From contig NZ_CM001557.1 in assembly GCF_000273375.1 (NCBI RefSeq), positions 815,625 to 879,624 on the forward strand: a stretch of DNA of 64,000 nt, read 5' to 3'. This document shows, piece by piece, positions 24,728-33,684 of this stretch. The notes under the pieces are model-generated. The model saw nothing but the letters and a program-made list of their open reading frames with translations. It was not told the DNA's origin and did not search any database. The stretch is from Bartonella birtlesii IBS 325. GTDB taxonomy: Bacteria > Pseudomonadota > Alphaproteobacteria > Rhizobiales > Rhizobiaceae. The position numbers and the translations under genes are program-made. Each line of letters opens with the position of its first letter. The first letter of the stretch is position 1.

Positions 24728-25485
24728 TGCACACCTCCATAGATTTGCTCTCTCAAACAAGCTAATCCTTTTGGTGTAATTTTTGTTGAAGGGAGCACTT
24801 TTTCTGTTCCATCCGGTCTTTGAATAGTGATAGCAGGACAGTCCATGAATCCTTTCTTGATTTTATCCTGATAAGGCAACAGAGGCGCTCCTGGAGCACG
24901 TCGATATACCCAATCATGTTTACGCAAGTAATCCGTTAAATCTTTTGGTCGTACCTCTAACATCTTTGCTGCTTCAATAAGACCAAACAAACCATCAGAG
25001 CGTTTTAAACCATCCAAAGCTTTTGCTTTTGGTTCTAATTTAGCAATGATATTGTCTTTCCGCTCGTTTTCATCTTTTAAATGCGTTAAGACACCAAGCA
25101 TTACTGCTGGACTGGAATAGTCGATCGATTGAACATAGGATTGCTTTATCTCGCCCCTACGCCATGCAACAAATAACTTAATAAGCATATAACGGACTTG
25201 AGAAGATTTTTCTGTATTCGATAATGTCGCAATCAATAACGCCTGCTCTTCGTTAAGCCAATATTCTGTTACGTTATTGCCCTTTATTACGTGCGCCACA
25301 GTGGCGCACCTCCCAAACCGTTCTATTTCTTGCATATTTCTTGTAATTAATTTTCTAACGTCACGTGTACGAACAAACCCTAATTTCTCTGCTAAGTCCA
25401 CATCGCGAACACGAGGCTCGTTTTCGACTTCTCGTAATTTGATTAATTTGTCTTTATTGATAGGTAAGTATGTGCTATTATTCAT
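24724..25485 (-). CDS. ant: antirepressor with alternative N-terminal domain and KilAC
   Basis: A 253-residue antirepressor. Residues 1-120 (NEPRVRDVDLAEKLGFVRTR, RCATVAHVIKGNNVTEYWLN, EEQALLIATLSNTEKSSQVR) are a phage antirepressor N-domain unrelated to AntA, whereas residues 155-253 are the KilAC domain nearly identical to the C4-linked paralogues. It starts inside the arc-like gene (8 nt overlap), and is thus controlled as in P22 immI rather than by a C4 RNA. It is a domain swap at the linker. Confidence 0.88.
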   Translation of the reverse strand: MNNSTYLPINKDKLIKLREVENEPRVRDVDLAEKLGFVRTRDVRKLITRNMQEIERFGRCATVAHVIKGNNVTEYWLNEEQALLIATLSNTEKSSQVRYMLIKLFVAWRRGEIKQSYVQSIDYSSPAVMLGVLTHLKDENERKDNIIAKLEPKAKALDGLKRSDGLFGLIEAAKMLEVRPKDLTDYLRKHDWVYRRAPGAPLLPYQDKIKKGFMDCPAITIQRPDGTEKVLPSTKITPKGLACLREQIYGGVQ

Positions 25486-25681
25486 TGTAATTGACCTCTT
25501 TCAGGTTAGTTAGATGTAAAGCGTTAGAGAGAGTTTTTGCGGACTTATGCTCTAGCGCTTTTTCTTTTTTGAGAATGTTAATTATTTCAGATGAAAGAGA
25601 GCGATCATTCTCAGTCGCCCGATTAAACAACCACTCCTTTAATGTATGTGGCATATTTATTTTATATTGGATCGTTTTCAT
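25478..25681 (-). CDS. Arc-like ribbon-helix-helix repressor
   Basis: A 67-residue protein whose YKINMPHTLKEWLFNRATEN then DRSLSSEIINILKKE resembles P22 Arc (NGRSVNSEI in the helix turn). GGAGGTAAA precedes the ATG. It is the first gene of an arc-ant operon, divergent from a Mnt-like gene. In P22 Arc represses ant and mnt promoters; the same is inferred from the operator in the promoter spacer (25706-25720). Confidence 0.82.
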   Translation of the reverse strand: MKTIQYKINMPHTLKEWLFNRATENDRSLSSEIINILKKEKALEHKSAKTLSNALHLTNLKEVNYNE

Positions 25682-25702
25682 TTTACCTCCATATGCACAT
25701 AT

Positions 25703-25730
25703 TTAGTACCATAAAGGTACCTTGTGTCAA
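25703..25730 (-). promoter_or_regulatory. arc-ant promoter with operator
   Basis: On the - strand, TTGACA (25730-25725), 16 bp, TACTAA (25708-25703). The spacer contains the palindrome GTACCATAAAGGTAC (25706-25720). In P22 the Arc operator also sits between -35 and -10 of Pant, so placement supports Arc-type control. Confidence 0.65.
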
Positions 25731-25756
25731 GTGTATTTTAGGTATATTTTAGGTGC

Positions 25757-25981
25757 ATGACAAAAAAAGATCGTGTGCAATTTAAATTTCTCATTCCAAT
25801 TGAACTGAAAAATCAATTGGAAGAGCTTGCTGAAGCAAATCATCGTAGCCTTACGGGTGAAATTCTTGCTCGTTTAGAAGATTCTGTCCGCACTACCGTT
25901 ACATTAAATCACCTACTGGCAATGAATTCAGAAGATCTCAAAAAGCTCCTTGAACAACCACTCGTGAATAAAAAACAATAA
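25757..25981 (+). CDS. Mnt-like ribbon-helix-helix repressor
   Basis: A 74-residue protein: RVQFKFLIPIELKNQLEELA, EANHRSLTGEILARLEDSV aligns with P22 Mnt (FNFRMPMEV, EANGRSMNSE). A C-terminal tail of about 25 residues could oligomerise. Divergent from the arc-like gene over a shared 75-bp control region. In P22 Mnt maintains repression of ant. Its 3' end overlaps the truncated antirepressor (antisense) by 54 bp. Confidence 0.8.
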   Translation: MTKKDRVQFKFLIPIELKNQLEELAEANHRSLTGEILARLEDSVRTTVTLNHLLAMNSEDLKKLLEQPLVNKKQ

Positions 25982-26470
25982 GATGCCACACATAGCCCCC
26001 TCAGAGCGTTTTAAACCATCCAAAGCTTTTGCTTTTGGTGCTAATTCTGCAATCACATGATCTTTCTGTTCGATTTGATTTTGTAAGTGATTCAAAACAC
26101 CAAGCAATGCTTCCGGTTTGGAATAGTCAACTTGTGGAGCAGCTACTTGTTTCAAAAGCCGTTCACATTTGATAAAGTATAAACGCGCTTCTCTACCTTT
26201 CTTATTGTTCTCAAGCATAGAAAGTTCTTTTGCTACACTTAAAATCAGATGATAATCTTTACGATTGTGACCACCCCTGCCTTTGCTCCCCAAAATCGGG
26301 GAGCAAACAAAGTCTTGATTTTCTAATAAATTATATTTGTTGATACGGTCTGTAATCCAAGTAGAGAAATCTTTACCTATTTCCAAAAACGCATGCAAAT
26401 CACGCGCGTTAACAGTTTGAACAGTCTCTTGATCAATGACCTGTTCTGATATTTCTATAAGAGTATTCAT
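25928..26470 (-). pseudogene. truncated AntA antirepressor (KilAC lost)
   Basis: A 180-codon frame with an intact AntA domain and linker identical to paralogues up to DGLKRS, where the KilAC domain should follow. Instead it runs into the antisense of the mnt-like gene and ends with 20 unrelated residues. The break is where the P22-like immI module begins, so the module replaced the KilAC half. The start and C4 leader L6 are intact (AAGGAA before ATG), so a KilAC-less protein could still be made. Confidence 0.75.
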
Positions 26471-26710
26471 AATGAATTCCTTATGGTTAGATGTTTTTGA
26501 TTGACACTCTAAGAAGAGTGCCGGGTGCTCAAAAACACGGCCATAAGTCCGTCGTTACACTTTCCCCGCAAGGGTATTGTATAGCGTAACCACACCCGAC
26601 AGATGTTATTATACGCATGTAGCATATAATGAGTCAAAGTTTTTAATGTATAGAAGACTGATTATTTCGGTAACCAATCCGCTTATGGTTTAAGGTGTTT
26701 TTGAGGCACC
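26471..26710 (-). ncRNA. c4: C4-type antisense RNA leader, copy L6
   Basis: On the - strand: promoter TTGACA (26745-26740), 16 bp, AATAAT (26723-26718). Words: a1 CCATAAG, a' CTTATGG, a2 CCATAAG directly followed by GAA of the ribosome-binding site; b1 CTCAAAAACAC, b' GTGTTTTTGAG, b2 TCAAAAAC. The a word is unique in this window. All expected helices are present. Confidence 0.85.
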
Positions 26711-26809
26711 TGATTCGATTATTCATACTCCTGTCATAATGTCAAGCAGTAATATCATTATTTTTAAAATAACTAGAGAGTATTTAACAGTGCACCAAAC
26801 AAAGATGCC

Positions 26810-27163
26810 TCATTGTTTTATCTCCCGCAAGATAAGCTTATACATACCGGATTCTGAGGCTTGGACATCTGTGACAATGAAGTGCTCTTGAGAGGGGGCT
26901 TTGTTGTTTTCAGGGGAAATGATTACAACATTATCTTCAGGTTTTGGTGGTAAGCCTCCAATGTCGTTGATACAAAGATCAAGTTCCTTTCTTGGAATTG
27001 TGGTAGAGATTCTGCCACCGGCGTCCGATTCTGAATGCTTAATTCCGTAAATCGCTGTGATACGAAAAGATTGCTGGTTGTCCTTTCGCGTGTAGATGAT
27101 GGGCTGCCCAAAAGTGTTGCGCACATCTTTAACCATTTGGTTTAGCAGCCCGTGCCATCGCAT
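26810..27163 (-). CDS. head-tail joining protein (lambda FII/Gifsy-2-like)
   Basis: A 117-residue protein (MRWHGLLNQMVKDVRNTFGQ at the start; C-terminal HFIVTDVQASESGMYKLILR) resembling the head-tail joining family that follows capsid genes in lambda-type heads. The ATG at 27163 has GGAGCGAAATAAC upstream and starts 2 nt after the capsid stop. It is the last gene of the head operon before the C4-ant insertion. Confidence 0.75.
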   Translation of the reverse strand: MRWHGLLNQMVKDVRNTFGQPIIYTRKDNQQSFRITAIYGIKHSESDAGGRISTTIPRKELDLCINDIGGLPPKPEDNVVIISPENNKAPSQEHFIVTDVQASESGMYKLILREIKQ

Positions 27164-27164
27164 G

Positions 27165-28241
27165 TTATTTCGCTCCAATCACTGCTTTAAACAGCATTTC
27201 AGGGCGTGTGCAAATGTAAAGCGGATAGCTGTATACCTCAGGCTTTACCCATGCATTACGGTCGTGATCAACTATCAACATGGTGTAGAGAGGTCTTCCA
27301 ACGGTGTTAGCAAAATCCAAGCTTTCCCCTGGTGCAAAGGTTTTTTGGAATACACCAGGCGCATCAACAGGAAAGAATTGACATTCATCAGGCTTAATTC
27401 CTATGGCGCGCTTTGTTCCAGCCTTTGCACTTACATTATAGTTGTGGATACTCCGGTAATTAATGAAAGTGACACCTGCAAAGTCAAAACTGCCAAAGCT
27501 TCCAGAACCAATTGCACTTGGTGTTGCAACACCTCCAGCACTATTGAGTGTCTGTGCTAAGGCTGTGTTTAAATAGGTCTCCCGAATTGTTTTATGGTTT
27601 TTCAACTTGGAAAAGAATTCATTTCCACAAAGCCCAATAATGCGTGAACGATCAGAAAATGCTCCTTTTGAAGCCTCAATCATCCTCATAATGACTTGGT
27701 CAACATTGTCAGCAACATTGGTTGTCTCAACATTCAGTTTAAAATCAATGGGCTTTGGTGGTGTGATTTCCCATTCCTTGTACCAATCCACAATGACAGA
27801 GCCATCAGCATCAAGGACAACACCTTGAACAGCGCCAAGCTGCATATTTTCCCATGTCAATTCGATTTCAGAAATCAGTTTCTTTTGTTTTCTGGCAATA
27901 TATTTCATTGCTGTCTCTAACTGATCTTCTGCGCCAAATTCACGCCGGTTCTGGATTTCTTCTGATTTTACGGTATCACTTTTGGCAATCCGTGTTGTTT
28001 TGAAAAAACGAAGATTACGCCCCTCTCTGTCGCCTTCTGCCAAAGGTGCCCCGCGTTCACTGGTTTGAATAAGCGAAAATGTATTATCACGCCGTTCAAT
28101 ACCAACCACTGTGGTACTGGTTTCAACTTCCTCAAAAAGATTAAGAGAGCTCACAAGACCAGGTTGAAACTCATAGTTTTCGATGGCTTTCATCATTGTG
28201 ATGCTTGAGAAAGCATCATGTTTAAAAAAATTCATATCCAT
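27165..28241 (-). CDS. major capsid protein (lambda gpE family)
   Basis: A 358-residue major head protein of the capsid E family: FSSITMMKAIENYEFQPGLV, AKYIARKQ-like KYIARKQKKLISEIELTWEN, GFCG-like GLCGNEFFSKLKNHKTIRET, and the C-terminal RPEMLFKAVIGAK. It forms the icosahedral shell. Preceded by a decoration protein and followed by a joining protein as in lambda. Confidence 0.95.
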   Translation of the reverse strand: MDMNFFKHDAFSSITMMKAIENYEFQPGLVSSLNLFEEVETSTTVVGIERRDNTFSLIQTSERGAPLAEGDREGRNLRFFKTTRIAKSDTVKSEEIQNRREFGAEDQLETAMKYIARKQKKLISEIELTWENMQLGAVQGVVLDADGSVIVDWYKEWEITPPKPIDFKLNVETTNVADNVDQVIMRMIEASKGAFSDRSRIIGLCGNEFFSKLKNHKTIRETYLNTALAQTLNSAGGVATPSAIGSGSFGSFDFAGVTFINYRSIHNYNVSAKAGTKRAIGIKPDECQFFPVDAPGVFQKTFAPGESLDFANTVGRPLYTMLIVDHDRNAWVKPEVYSYPLYICTRPEMLFKAVIGAK

Positions 28242-28253
28242 GTGTGCATTCTC

Positions 28254-28622
28254 CTATCGCAATAGAATGTTGTTATGGTCTTCTAAAGACTGAATGGCTT
28301 CTTTCTTTTGCTCATCCGTGATGGCATCTGGCCATAGCAGTTCAGAAGCTTTTACAGTGCATAAGCGTGCTGTGATCACAGCGCGTTGATCTGCTTCTGT
28401 TGCATCAATAGTGGCAAAAGAAATCCCTGCCGGTGTTTGACTGCCATCTGTTGCTGCTGGATTAAGGGGGATATATTTTTCTGATGCGGTTATCTTTCCC
28501 ATGACAGTTCCCGCTTCAATGAATGCTCCTGATGCGAATACCACTTCTTCGTTTGACATATCAGGGTCGTAGGGTCCAAGATAAGCGCCATTGCGTACGT
28601 CGTCATAAATAATATTTGTCAT
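28254..28622 (-). CDS. head decoration protein D
   Basis: A 122-residue decoration protein of the lambda gpD family: NGAYLGPYDPDMSNEEVVFA, SGAFIEAGTVMGKIT, DQRAVITARLCTVKASELLW. It stabilises the capsid. The ATG at 28622 overlaps the acidic gene stop; nearest upstream start adds nine residues without a better ribosome site. Confidence 0.9.
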   Translation of the reverse strand: MTNIIYDDVRNGAYLGPYDPDMSNEEVVFASGAFIEAGTVMGKITASEKYIPLNPAATDGSQTPAGISFATIDATEADQRAVITARLCTVKASELLWPDAITDEQKKEAIQSLEDHNNILLR

Positions 28623-29065
28623 TTCACTGCCCTCCAAGCTGCTTCCCATTTTGCGTGAATCTTTGCCTTGCTTGTCCCATCACTATGAGGGGTATAAGGC
28701 GAGAGTTTTAAAGACGCGCTTTGAGAGCTAGCAGCCGCCAACACACACTGGCGTGCTTTTTCGAGACTCATACCGTTTTGAATAGCTTTTACTGCGTCAA
28801 AAGAAACGCCTAAGTGCTTTGCTTGCCTTTCAAGAGTTGTTAGTGCTTTTGCGCGCTCTCTTTCTTTTTCAAGCACGGCTTTCATATCTTCGCGCTTGTT
28901 TTCATTGTCCTCATTGTCTTCATCCTCATATTCGTTTTCTTCCTCGTCGAAGTCTTCGGCTTTTTTGTCGATGTCACTATCGTCTTCGTCATCTTCCTCG
29001 TCATTGATGATGTCGACGATCTTTTCGTCATCATCTTCTTCAGCGCGGTATTGTGTGCGTGCCAT
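28619..29065 (-). CDS. acidic head-assembly protein (scaffold-like)
   Basis: A 148-residue protein whose residues 8-60 are almost wholly D, E and N, followed by a helical stretch (EKERERAKALTTLERQAKHL) and a basic C-terminus. It starts inside the 3' end of the protease gene in another frame (184 nt overlap) and precedes the decoration gene. The position equals lambda Nu3 (scaffold), so a scaffold or capsid-assembly role is inferred. No family is recognised. Confidence 0.65.
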   Translation of the reverse strand: MARTQYRAEEDDDEKIVDIINDEEDDEDDSDIDKKAEDFDEEENEYEDEDNEDNENKREDMKAVLEKERERAKALTTLERQAKHLGVSFDAVKAIQNGMSLEKARQCVLAAASSQSASLKLSPYTPHSDGTSKAKIHAKWEAAWRAVK

Positions 29066-29958
29066 GTGTTTTGTCCTTTTTCTGTTGATGTTGGGTTTTG
29101 TGATATGGAATCCGTTAAGGCTTCCAAAGCTTGCGCAAGGGTGCCTTGCACATCTGCTAATCCAAGTTTGAGAGCTTGGGTGCCTATAAAAGTTTCTGCC
29201 TTCGTGTCACGAATTGCATCAGCATTTAAGCGTCTGTTTTGCGCCACCAAATCAACAAACATCTCGTAGAGCAGGGCGCAATCGGCTTGCATTTTTATCT
29301 GTGCTGTATCGCTCAAGGGTTCGTGAGGGTTGCCATGAACTTTGTGATCACCTTCAAAGACAAAGGTCCATTTATGTCCGTGTTTTTCATCCGCACGGGA
29401 TTGGTCAAGATGGGCGCAAACGACACCAATCGAGCCCACAACACCCGTGCGTGCAACCCATATTTGAGAAGCCGCACAAGCAATGGCATAAGCTGCAGAA
29501 CAGGCAAATTCATTGGCATGTGCCCAAATGGGTTTGCCATATTGTTTTGAGAGTGTTTGAAACTCTTCAACCAAATCAAACACACCGCCGGCTTCTCCAC
29601 CACCACTGTCAATATCAAGTAAGACAGCGCGAACATCAGGTTGTGCAATGGCTTCACGAAAAGAAGCCCTTAAACCTTCATAAGAGGTTAGCCCCGATAA
29701 AGCCCCAAGCCTTGCACCACGGCGCACAAGCGTGCCATGAACCGGTAGTATAGCAATATTGTTTTGCACTACATAAGTTTCAGGGGGGCTGAAAGACGCT
29801 GTATCCCCTTGCGCAAAAGCCTTAGGGGCAAACTTTTCTCCCTCAAAAAGACGTGGCGCAAGAGCATTCAAAATGATATCAAGCTTTGTCGATGCAAGCA
29901 TATGAGGAACACCAAAAAGCCGTGATGCCAAAAACGGCATGTCGAGATTATTCACCAT
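28882..29958 (-). CDS. S49-family capsid maturation protease
   Basis: A 358-residue ClpP/SppA-like protease of the lambda gpC type: NNIAILPVHGTLVRRGARLG, LLDIDSGGGEAGGVFDLVEE, the nucleophile region EFACSAAYAIACAASQIWVA, and TGVVGSIGVVCAHLDQS. It processes portal and capsid during head assembly. The ATG at 29958 (GAGG 9 bases upstream, overlapping the portal end) is preferred to 30024. The last 60 residues are K/T/R/M-rich because they overlap the acidic frame. Confidence 0.9.
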   Translation of the reverse strand: MVNNLDMPFLASRLFGVPHMLASTKLDIILNALAPRLFEGEKFAPKAFAQGDTASFSPPETYVVQNNIAILPVHGTLVRRGARLGALSGLTSYEGLRASFREAIAQPDVRAVLLDIDSGGGEAGGVFDLVEEFQTLSKQYGKPIWAHANEFACSAAYAIACAASQIWVARTGVVGSIGVVCAHLDQSRADEKHGHKWTFVFEGDHKVHGNPHEPLSDTAQIKMQADCALLYEMFVDLVAQNRRLNADAIRDTKAETFIGTQALKLGLADVQGTLAQALEALTDSISQNPTSTEKGQNTWHAHNTALKKMMTKRSSTSSMTRKMTKTIVTSTKKPKTSTRKKTNMRMKTMRTMKTSAKI

Positions 29959-31504
29959 TTGTATGTGCCTCACTGCCTTGGTTGCTTTCATAAGTGTCAG
30001 AAGGGTCTGAATCTGCGGTATCAATTACTTGATTGCTACCAGAGGGCGCTGCCATATCCGTGTCAAAAGATAAGCCGCGCGCACGAGCGTCTGTGTGCTC
30101 TTCTTGCAGTTCGGCATGAATGCTGTCGATATCAAAGCCGCGCTCGGCAAGTGCCATGCGTCGTGTTTTCAAGCCTGCACGGATTTCTTCTTTTTCCGCC
30201 GATATATCCTTGTTTGGATCAATCATTTCCAGGGGTGGTGCAAAGCTTTCACATTGAAGCCATGGCAAGGGATTTTCTTCCCACTCTGGCAAATTGACGC
30301 ATCCAGAAAGCACTGCCATTTCAACAAAGCGCTCCCAAACAATGCGATTGAACTGAAAAGCAATGATATGTTCGCGCCATTGTTTGACGTGCCGTCTAAA
30401 CTGAATGATAGAGGTACGCACATTGGAAAAATTCCCCCGCGTAACGTCTCCAGTCACAACGGCATAAGGCATATTGAGAGCCGAGCAAATTTTTAAAATA
30501 TTACGATATTGAAAGGCTTCATAAGAACCACCAACCTCAACAGGACTGGAAAATGTAATTTGTTTTTCGCCATCCACTATGTTGACCGATCCAGGGTAAA
30601 TTTTATCCACGTCAGCTGCCTCTTCGGTCTTCTTTGGGGGCGTCGTTTGCTCACGATTTTCCTCTAATTTCGCATCATGAGATTCCTTCCCTGTAATAAA
30701 CACCGCAAAAAGAGCTGCTGTCCTTTTTCGATCAAGCTCTGCATCATCATAGGATTCGAGTTGAAAGATCTTTGTCATACAGCGCGTTATTTTGGGAGAA
30801 CCGCGCAATTGTCCGGCAATACGGCGCTCTTTGATGTGAAGGACCATTTCAGCAGGGACACGCACGCGTTCTTGGCTCTCAAATGCCATATTTGCAGGGC
30901 AATCATCATAGGGGTGATGTTCCCAGAAATGATAAGCAACGCGCTTGCCACTGGCATTAAATTCAATTCCCATACGAATGTAATTGCCTTCAATCTCAGC
31001 CGGTCCATTATAAGTGAGATCCAGCATTTCGGTGGGATAAACTTGCAATTGAAGAGGCACACCAGAGCGTCCATAAAGGTCGACATAGTGTAGTCTTACA
31101 AAGCATTCGCCGGTTAAAAAGACCTCTCGGGCAATCGTTGCTTGCAGACCATAAAAATTGGCATCTTCATCATAGTCCGCTTCATCAACCCATTGCCACC
31201 ATAAGTCTAAAAGCTTTTTCTTTTCTTCTTGAAAACCTTCAATACGAGGATAAGGTTTAATCCCATCACTTACAGCCGCAGAGACCCATTCTTCTGTTGC
31301 AGACCCATAAAGAGCTTCATTGTCATAAAGCCATCTTGAACGGGCAACAATGGTATCACCGCATTCCTCAATGGCTTTATTGATATGTTTTTTGGCTGGG
31401 TCAAAACCACCCATGCGACGGCTTTTACTTGCCGCTTCAAAATGGGGATTGTGTTGACGAGAAATTGTAAAAAAGCCTGTGAGTTTATTAAAAAAACCAG
31501 CCAT
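29948..31504 (-). CDS. portal protein (lambda gpB family)
   Basis: A 518-residue portal: SRWLYDNEALYGSATEEWVS, the FLTGECFVRLHYVDLYGRSG segment, VLHIKERRIAGQLRGSPKIT and NMPYAVVTGDVTRGNFSNVR are family motifs. Forms the dodecameric DNA entry ring. Overlaps the protease gene and abuts gpW. Confidence 0.95.
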   Translation of the reverse strand: MAGFFNKLTGFFTISRQHNPHFEAASKSRRMGGFDPAKKHINKAIEECGDTIVARSRWLYDNEALYGSATEEWVSAAVSDGIKPYPRIEGFQEEKKKLLDLWWQWVDEADYDEDANFYGLQATIAREVFLTGECFVRLHYVDLYGRSGVPLQLQVYPTEMLDLTYNGPAEIEGNYIRMGIEFNASGKRVAYHFWEHHPYDDCPANMAFESQERVRVPAEMVLHIKERRIAGQLRGSPKITRCMTKIFQLESYDDAELDRKRTAALFAVFITGKESHDAKLEENREQTTPPKKTEEAADVDKIYPGSVNIVDGEKQITFSSPVEVGGSYEAFQYRNILKICSALNMPYAVVTGDVTRGNFSNVRTSIIQFRRHVKQWREHIIAFQFNRIVWERFVEMAVLSGCVNLPEWEENPLPWLQCESFAPPLEMIDPNKDISAEKEEIRAGLKTRRMALAERGFDIDSIHAELQEEHTDARARGLSFDTDMAAPSGSNQVIDTADSDPSDTYESNQGSEAHTNGE

Positions 31505-31752
31505 TAATAGCCTCGTGATATATTAAAATAGAAAACGCGTGAACGCTTGCGTCCTTCAAGATCCGCTATTTGTGTGTTCAGCATCTCAAGCGCTCTGCGA
31601 AGTTCCTCAACAGAACGATTGCTTACTTGCTTATCGCCATGGCGCACCGATTGCGCTCCCGAATAAAGAGCCTCTTCAATTTGCTCACGCCGCCTTTTTA
31701 AACTTTCAAGTCTCGAAAATTTGCTGTTAATTGGTTCTAAAGTTTCATCCAC
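31504..31752 (-). CDS. head-tail joining protein gpW
   Basis: An 82-residue lambda gpW-like protein: LESLKRRREQIEEALYSGAQ, SVRHGDKQVSNRSVEELRRA, LEMLNTQIADLEGRKR. It binds under the portal to let tails attach. Located between terminase and portal as in lambda. Confidence 0.88.
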   Translation of the reverse strand: MDETLEPINSKFSRLESLKRRREQIEEALYSGAQSVRHGDKQVSNRSVEELRRALEMLNTQIADLEGRKRSRVFYFNISRGY

Positions 31753-31755
31753 AAA

Positions 31756-33684
31756 TTACCTCCAATCCCCTTGCATATAAGGATTCATCATTGTTCTGAA
31801 TGGCTTCTTTTGAGGCTGTGCTATCTGAGATCTTCTTGGAGCAGGAGAGGGGGTATGTCTTGGTGTTGACTGCTCTAAAGAGCCTTCAATTTTAAGTTTT
31901 TCCAAACGCTCTTCTAAGATATCGACTTCTCGATTAAGGTTTATTCCCGCCGAAATCAGACCTTGTAAAGCAGCATAAGCATAAACCCTACAGTCCAAGG
32001 CTTCATTTCTTGCTTTTTCGCTTTTTTGCCATTCAATGCGCTTGAAGCCTTTAAAATATTTGATGACTTTTCTTTCAGCGGTCAGCTGGTCAAAATATTC
32101 TCGATCAAGGTTTTTGTGAAAGTGTGTTGCACCAGCCCCCGATGCTTCAGGACCGGATTTTTTAAACCGTGCCGTGATAATATCTTTTGCTGCATCAACA
32201 CCAACAATATAGAGATTAATCTGTCCTTTGTTGTTTCTACTTGGGCGGCGTGGCCATACCGCACGCCATCCCGCTTGCCCCTTAATCCCCCAGATACGCC
32301 GCCCTTCACGGGGGCGCACGTAATTATAAACCGCTTGTGTGTGTCCACCACCGGTATCAATACAAGCCGCCGTTATCTTGATGCCATCTTTATAGCCTAG
32401 ATGCGTCCAGCGTCTTGTAAGATATTTATCCAATTGGTCCCATACTTCAAAAGAAGAGGGGTCGCCAGGAATGATGTGATAATCGATATGCCAGCTTTCT
32501 TCACTGCGTCCCCATCCCACTACTTCCAGTTCTAACCGGTCATTTTGCACATCAATGCCCGCTGTCAACAACACGGCTTGTTCTGGTGCAAGGGGATAAT
32601 CTTCACGTTTTGCATAGAGGCTATCAGGGTCAACAACTTCGCCGGTTCTATCCTCCCATGGCTCTCCAAGCACTGTGTTGATAAAAGGTTGCAAAAGTGC
32701 CGGATCATCTTTCGCATCTAAAAACTCTCTTGCGCATTCCCCCCAAGTAAGCCAAGGTGAATAGAGTGCCGAAATATGGTAAGAACGCAAATTCGGTCTG
32801 CTTGACTCACTGGTTGGTACCCAACATGCTCCTCTTTCTTCACACATGAGATCTGTTTTTCTGTGCTCAGCATGTTCATGACCACAATGCGCACAAACAA
32901 AAACAGCTTTTTCAGGAGCGCCTTTTGGCCACTTGATTTGTGACCAAACAATGGGCTGTAGAACACCACACGCATCACAAGGGACATTGTAATATCGCTG
33001 GTCTCCTAGCACGAAATCTTTGGCGATACGGCTTGTGTCACGGTGTGTTGGCGTGGACAATTTAAAAATCTTTCTCTGCACAAAGGTTGAGGTCCGCTTT
33101 TCCGCTATCATCACCGGATCACCTTCGTTATCCACACTGAGAGGATAGGCATCAACCTCATCCAAAATCAGATAACGAATAGGCATGGAACGCAAACCGG
33201 CAGCACTGTTGGCTCCTGTAAGCATCAATGCACCACCATCAAACTCTTTCGAAAACATTGTATTGCCGCTGTCGCGTGCCCGCGCTGGGGCAATGCGTTC
33301 GCTTAAAGCAGGGCTTGCCATAATCATTGGGTCAAGACGCGTCTTTGACAATTTCTTCGCTGTCTCAACCGTTGGCATCACATAAAGGGCAGGTCCCGGA
33401 CTGTAATGAATAGCATAACCGCAGAAGTTCAATCCTGCTTCAGACATGCCGATCTGCGCCCCTTTCATGACAATTGTTGTTTCAATTGGCACGTAAGAGG
33501 AAAGGTTATCCATGATTTCGCGCAAATAAGGGGTACGCTTTGTTCTCCAAAGCCCAGGCTCAGCACTTGCTACGGTGCTAAGATACCTATTCTTGTCCGC
33601 CCATTGCGAAACCGTGTATGGTGGGTCTGGTTGTCGTGCGTCATTGGCATTGGCGAAAAATTCTTCGACTGCATTGTCATCCAT
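31756..33684 (-). CDS. terminase large subunit (GpA family)
   Basis: A 642-residue packaging ATPase/nuclease of the lambda gpA type: VSQWADKNRYLSTVASAEPG, PYLREIMDNLSSYVPIETTI, MKGAQIGMSEAGLNFCGYAI (ATP-binding loop), YLILDEVDAYPLSVDNEGDP (Walker B), zinc-finger cysteines in YNVPCDACG and VFVCAHCGHEH, and AGIDVQNDRLELEVVGWG at the nuclease domain. Overlaps the small subunit by 8 nt. Confidence 0.95.
   Translation of the reverse strand: MDDNAVEEFFANANDARQPDPPYTVSQWADKNRYLSTVASAEPGLWRTKRTPYLREIMDNLSSYVPIETTIVMKGAQIGMSEAGLNFCGYAIHYSPGPALYVMPTVETAKKLSKTRLDPMIMASPALSERIAPARARDSGNTMFSKEFDGGALMLTGANSAAGLRSMPIRYLILDEVDAYPLSVDNEGDPVMIAEKRTSTFVQRKIFKLSTPTHRDTSRIAKDFVLGDQRYYNVPCDACGVLQPIVWSQIKWPKGAPEKAVFVCAHCGHEHAEHRKTDLMCEERGACWVPTSESSRPNLRSYHISALYSPWLTWGECAREFLDAKDDPALLQPFINTVLGEPWEDRTGEVVDPDSLYAKREDYPLAPEQAVLLTAGIDVQNDRLELEVVGWGRSEESWHIDYHIIPGDPSSFEVWDQLDKYLTRRWTHLGYKDGIKITAACIDTGGGHTQAVYNYVRPREGRRIWGIKGQAGWRAVWPRRPSRNNKGQINLYIVGVDAAKDIITARFKKSGPEASGAGATHFHKNLDREYFDQLTAERKVIKYFKGFKRIEWQKSEKARNEALDCRVYAYAALQGLISAGINLNREVDILEERLEKLKIEGSLEQSTPRHTPSPAPRRSQIAQPQKKPFRTMMNPYMQGDWR

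Noticed and set aside
29214..29753. A long + strand frame opposite the S49 protease
   Set aside because: It is H/Q/R-rich, lacks a start site and is the antisense shadow of a well-supported gene.
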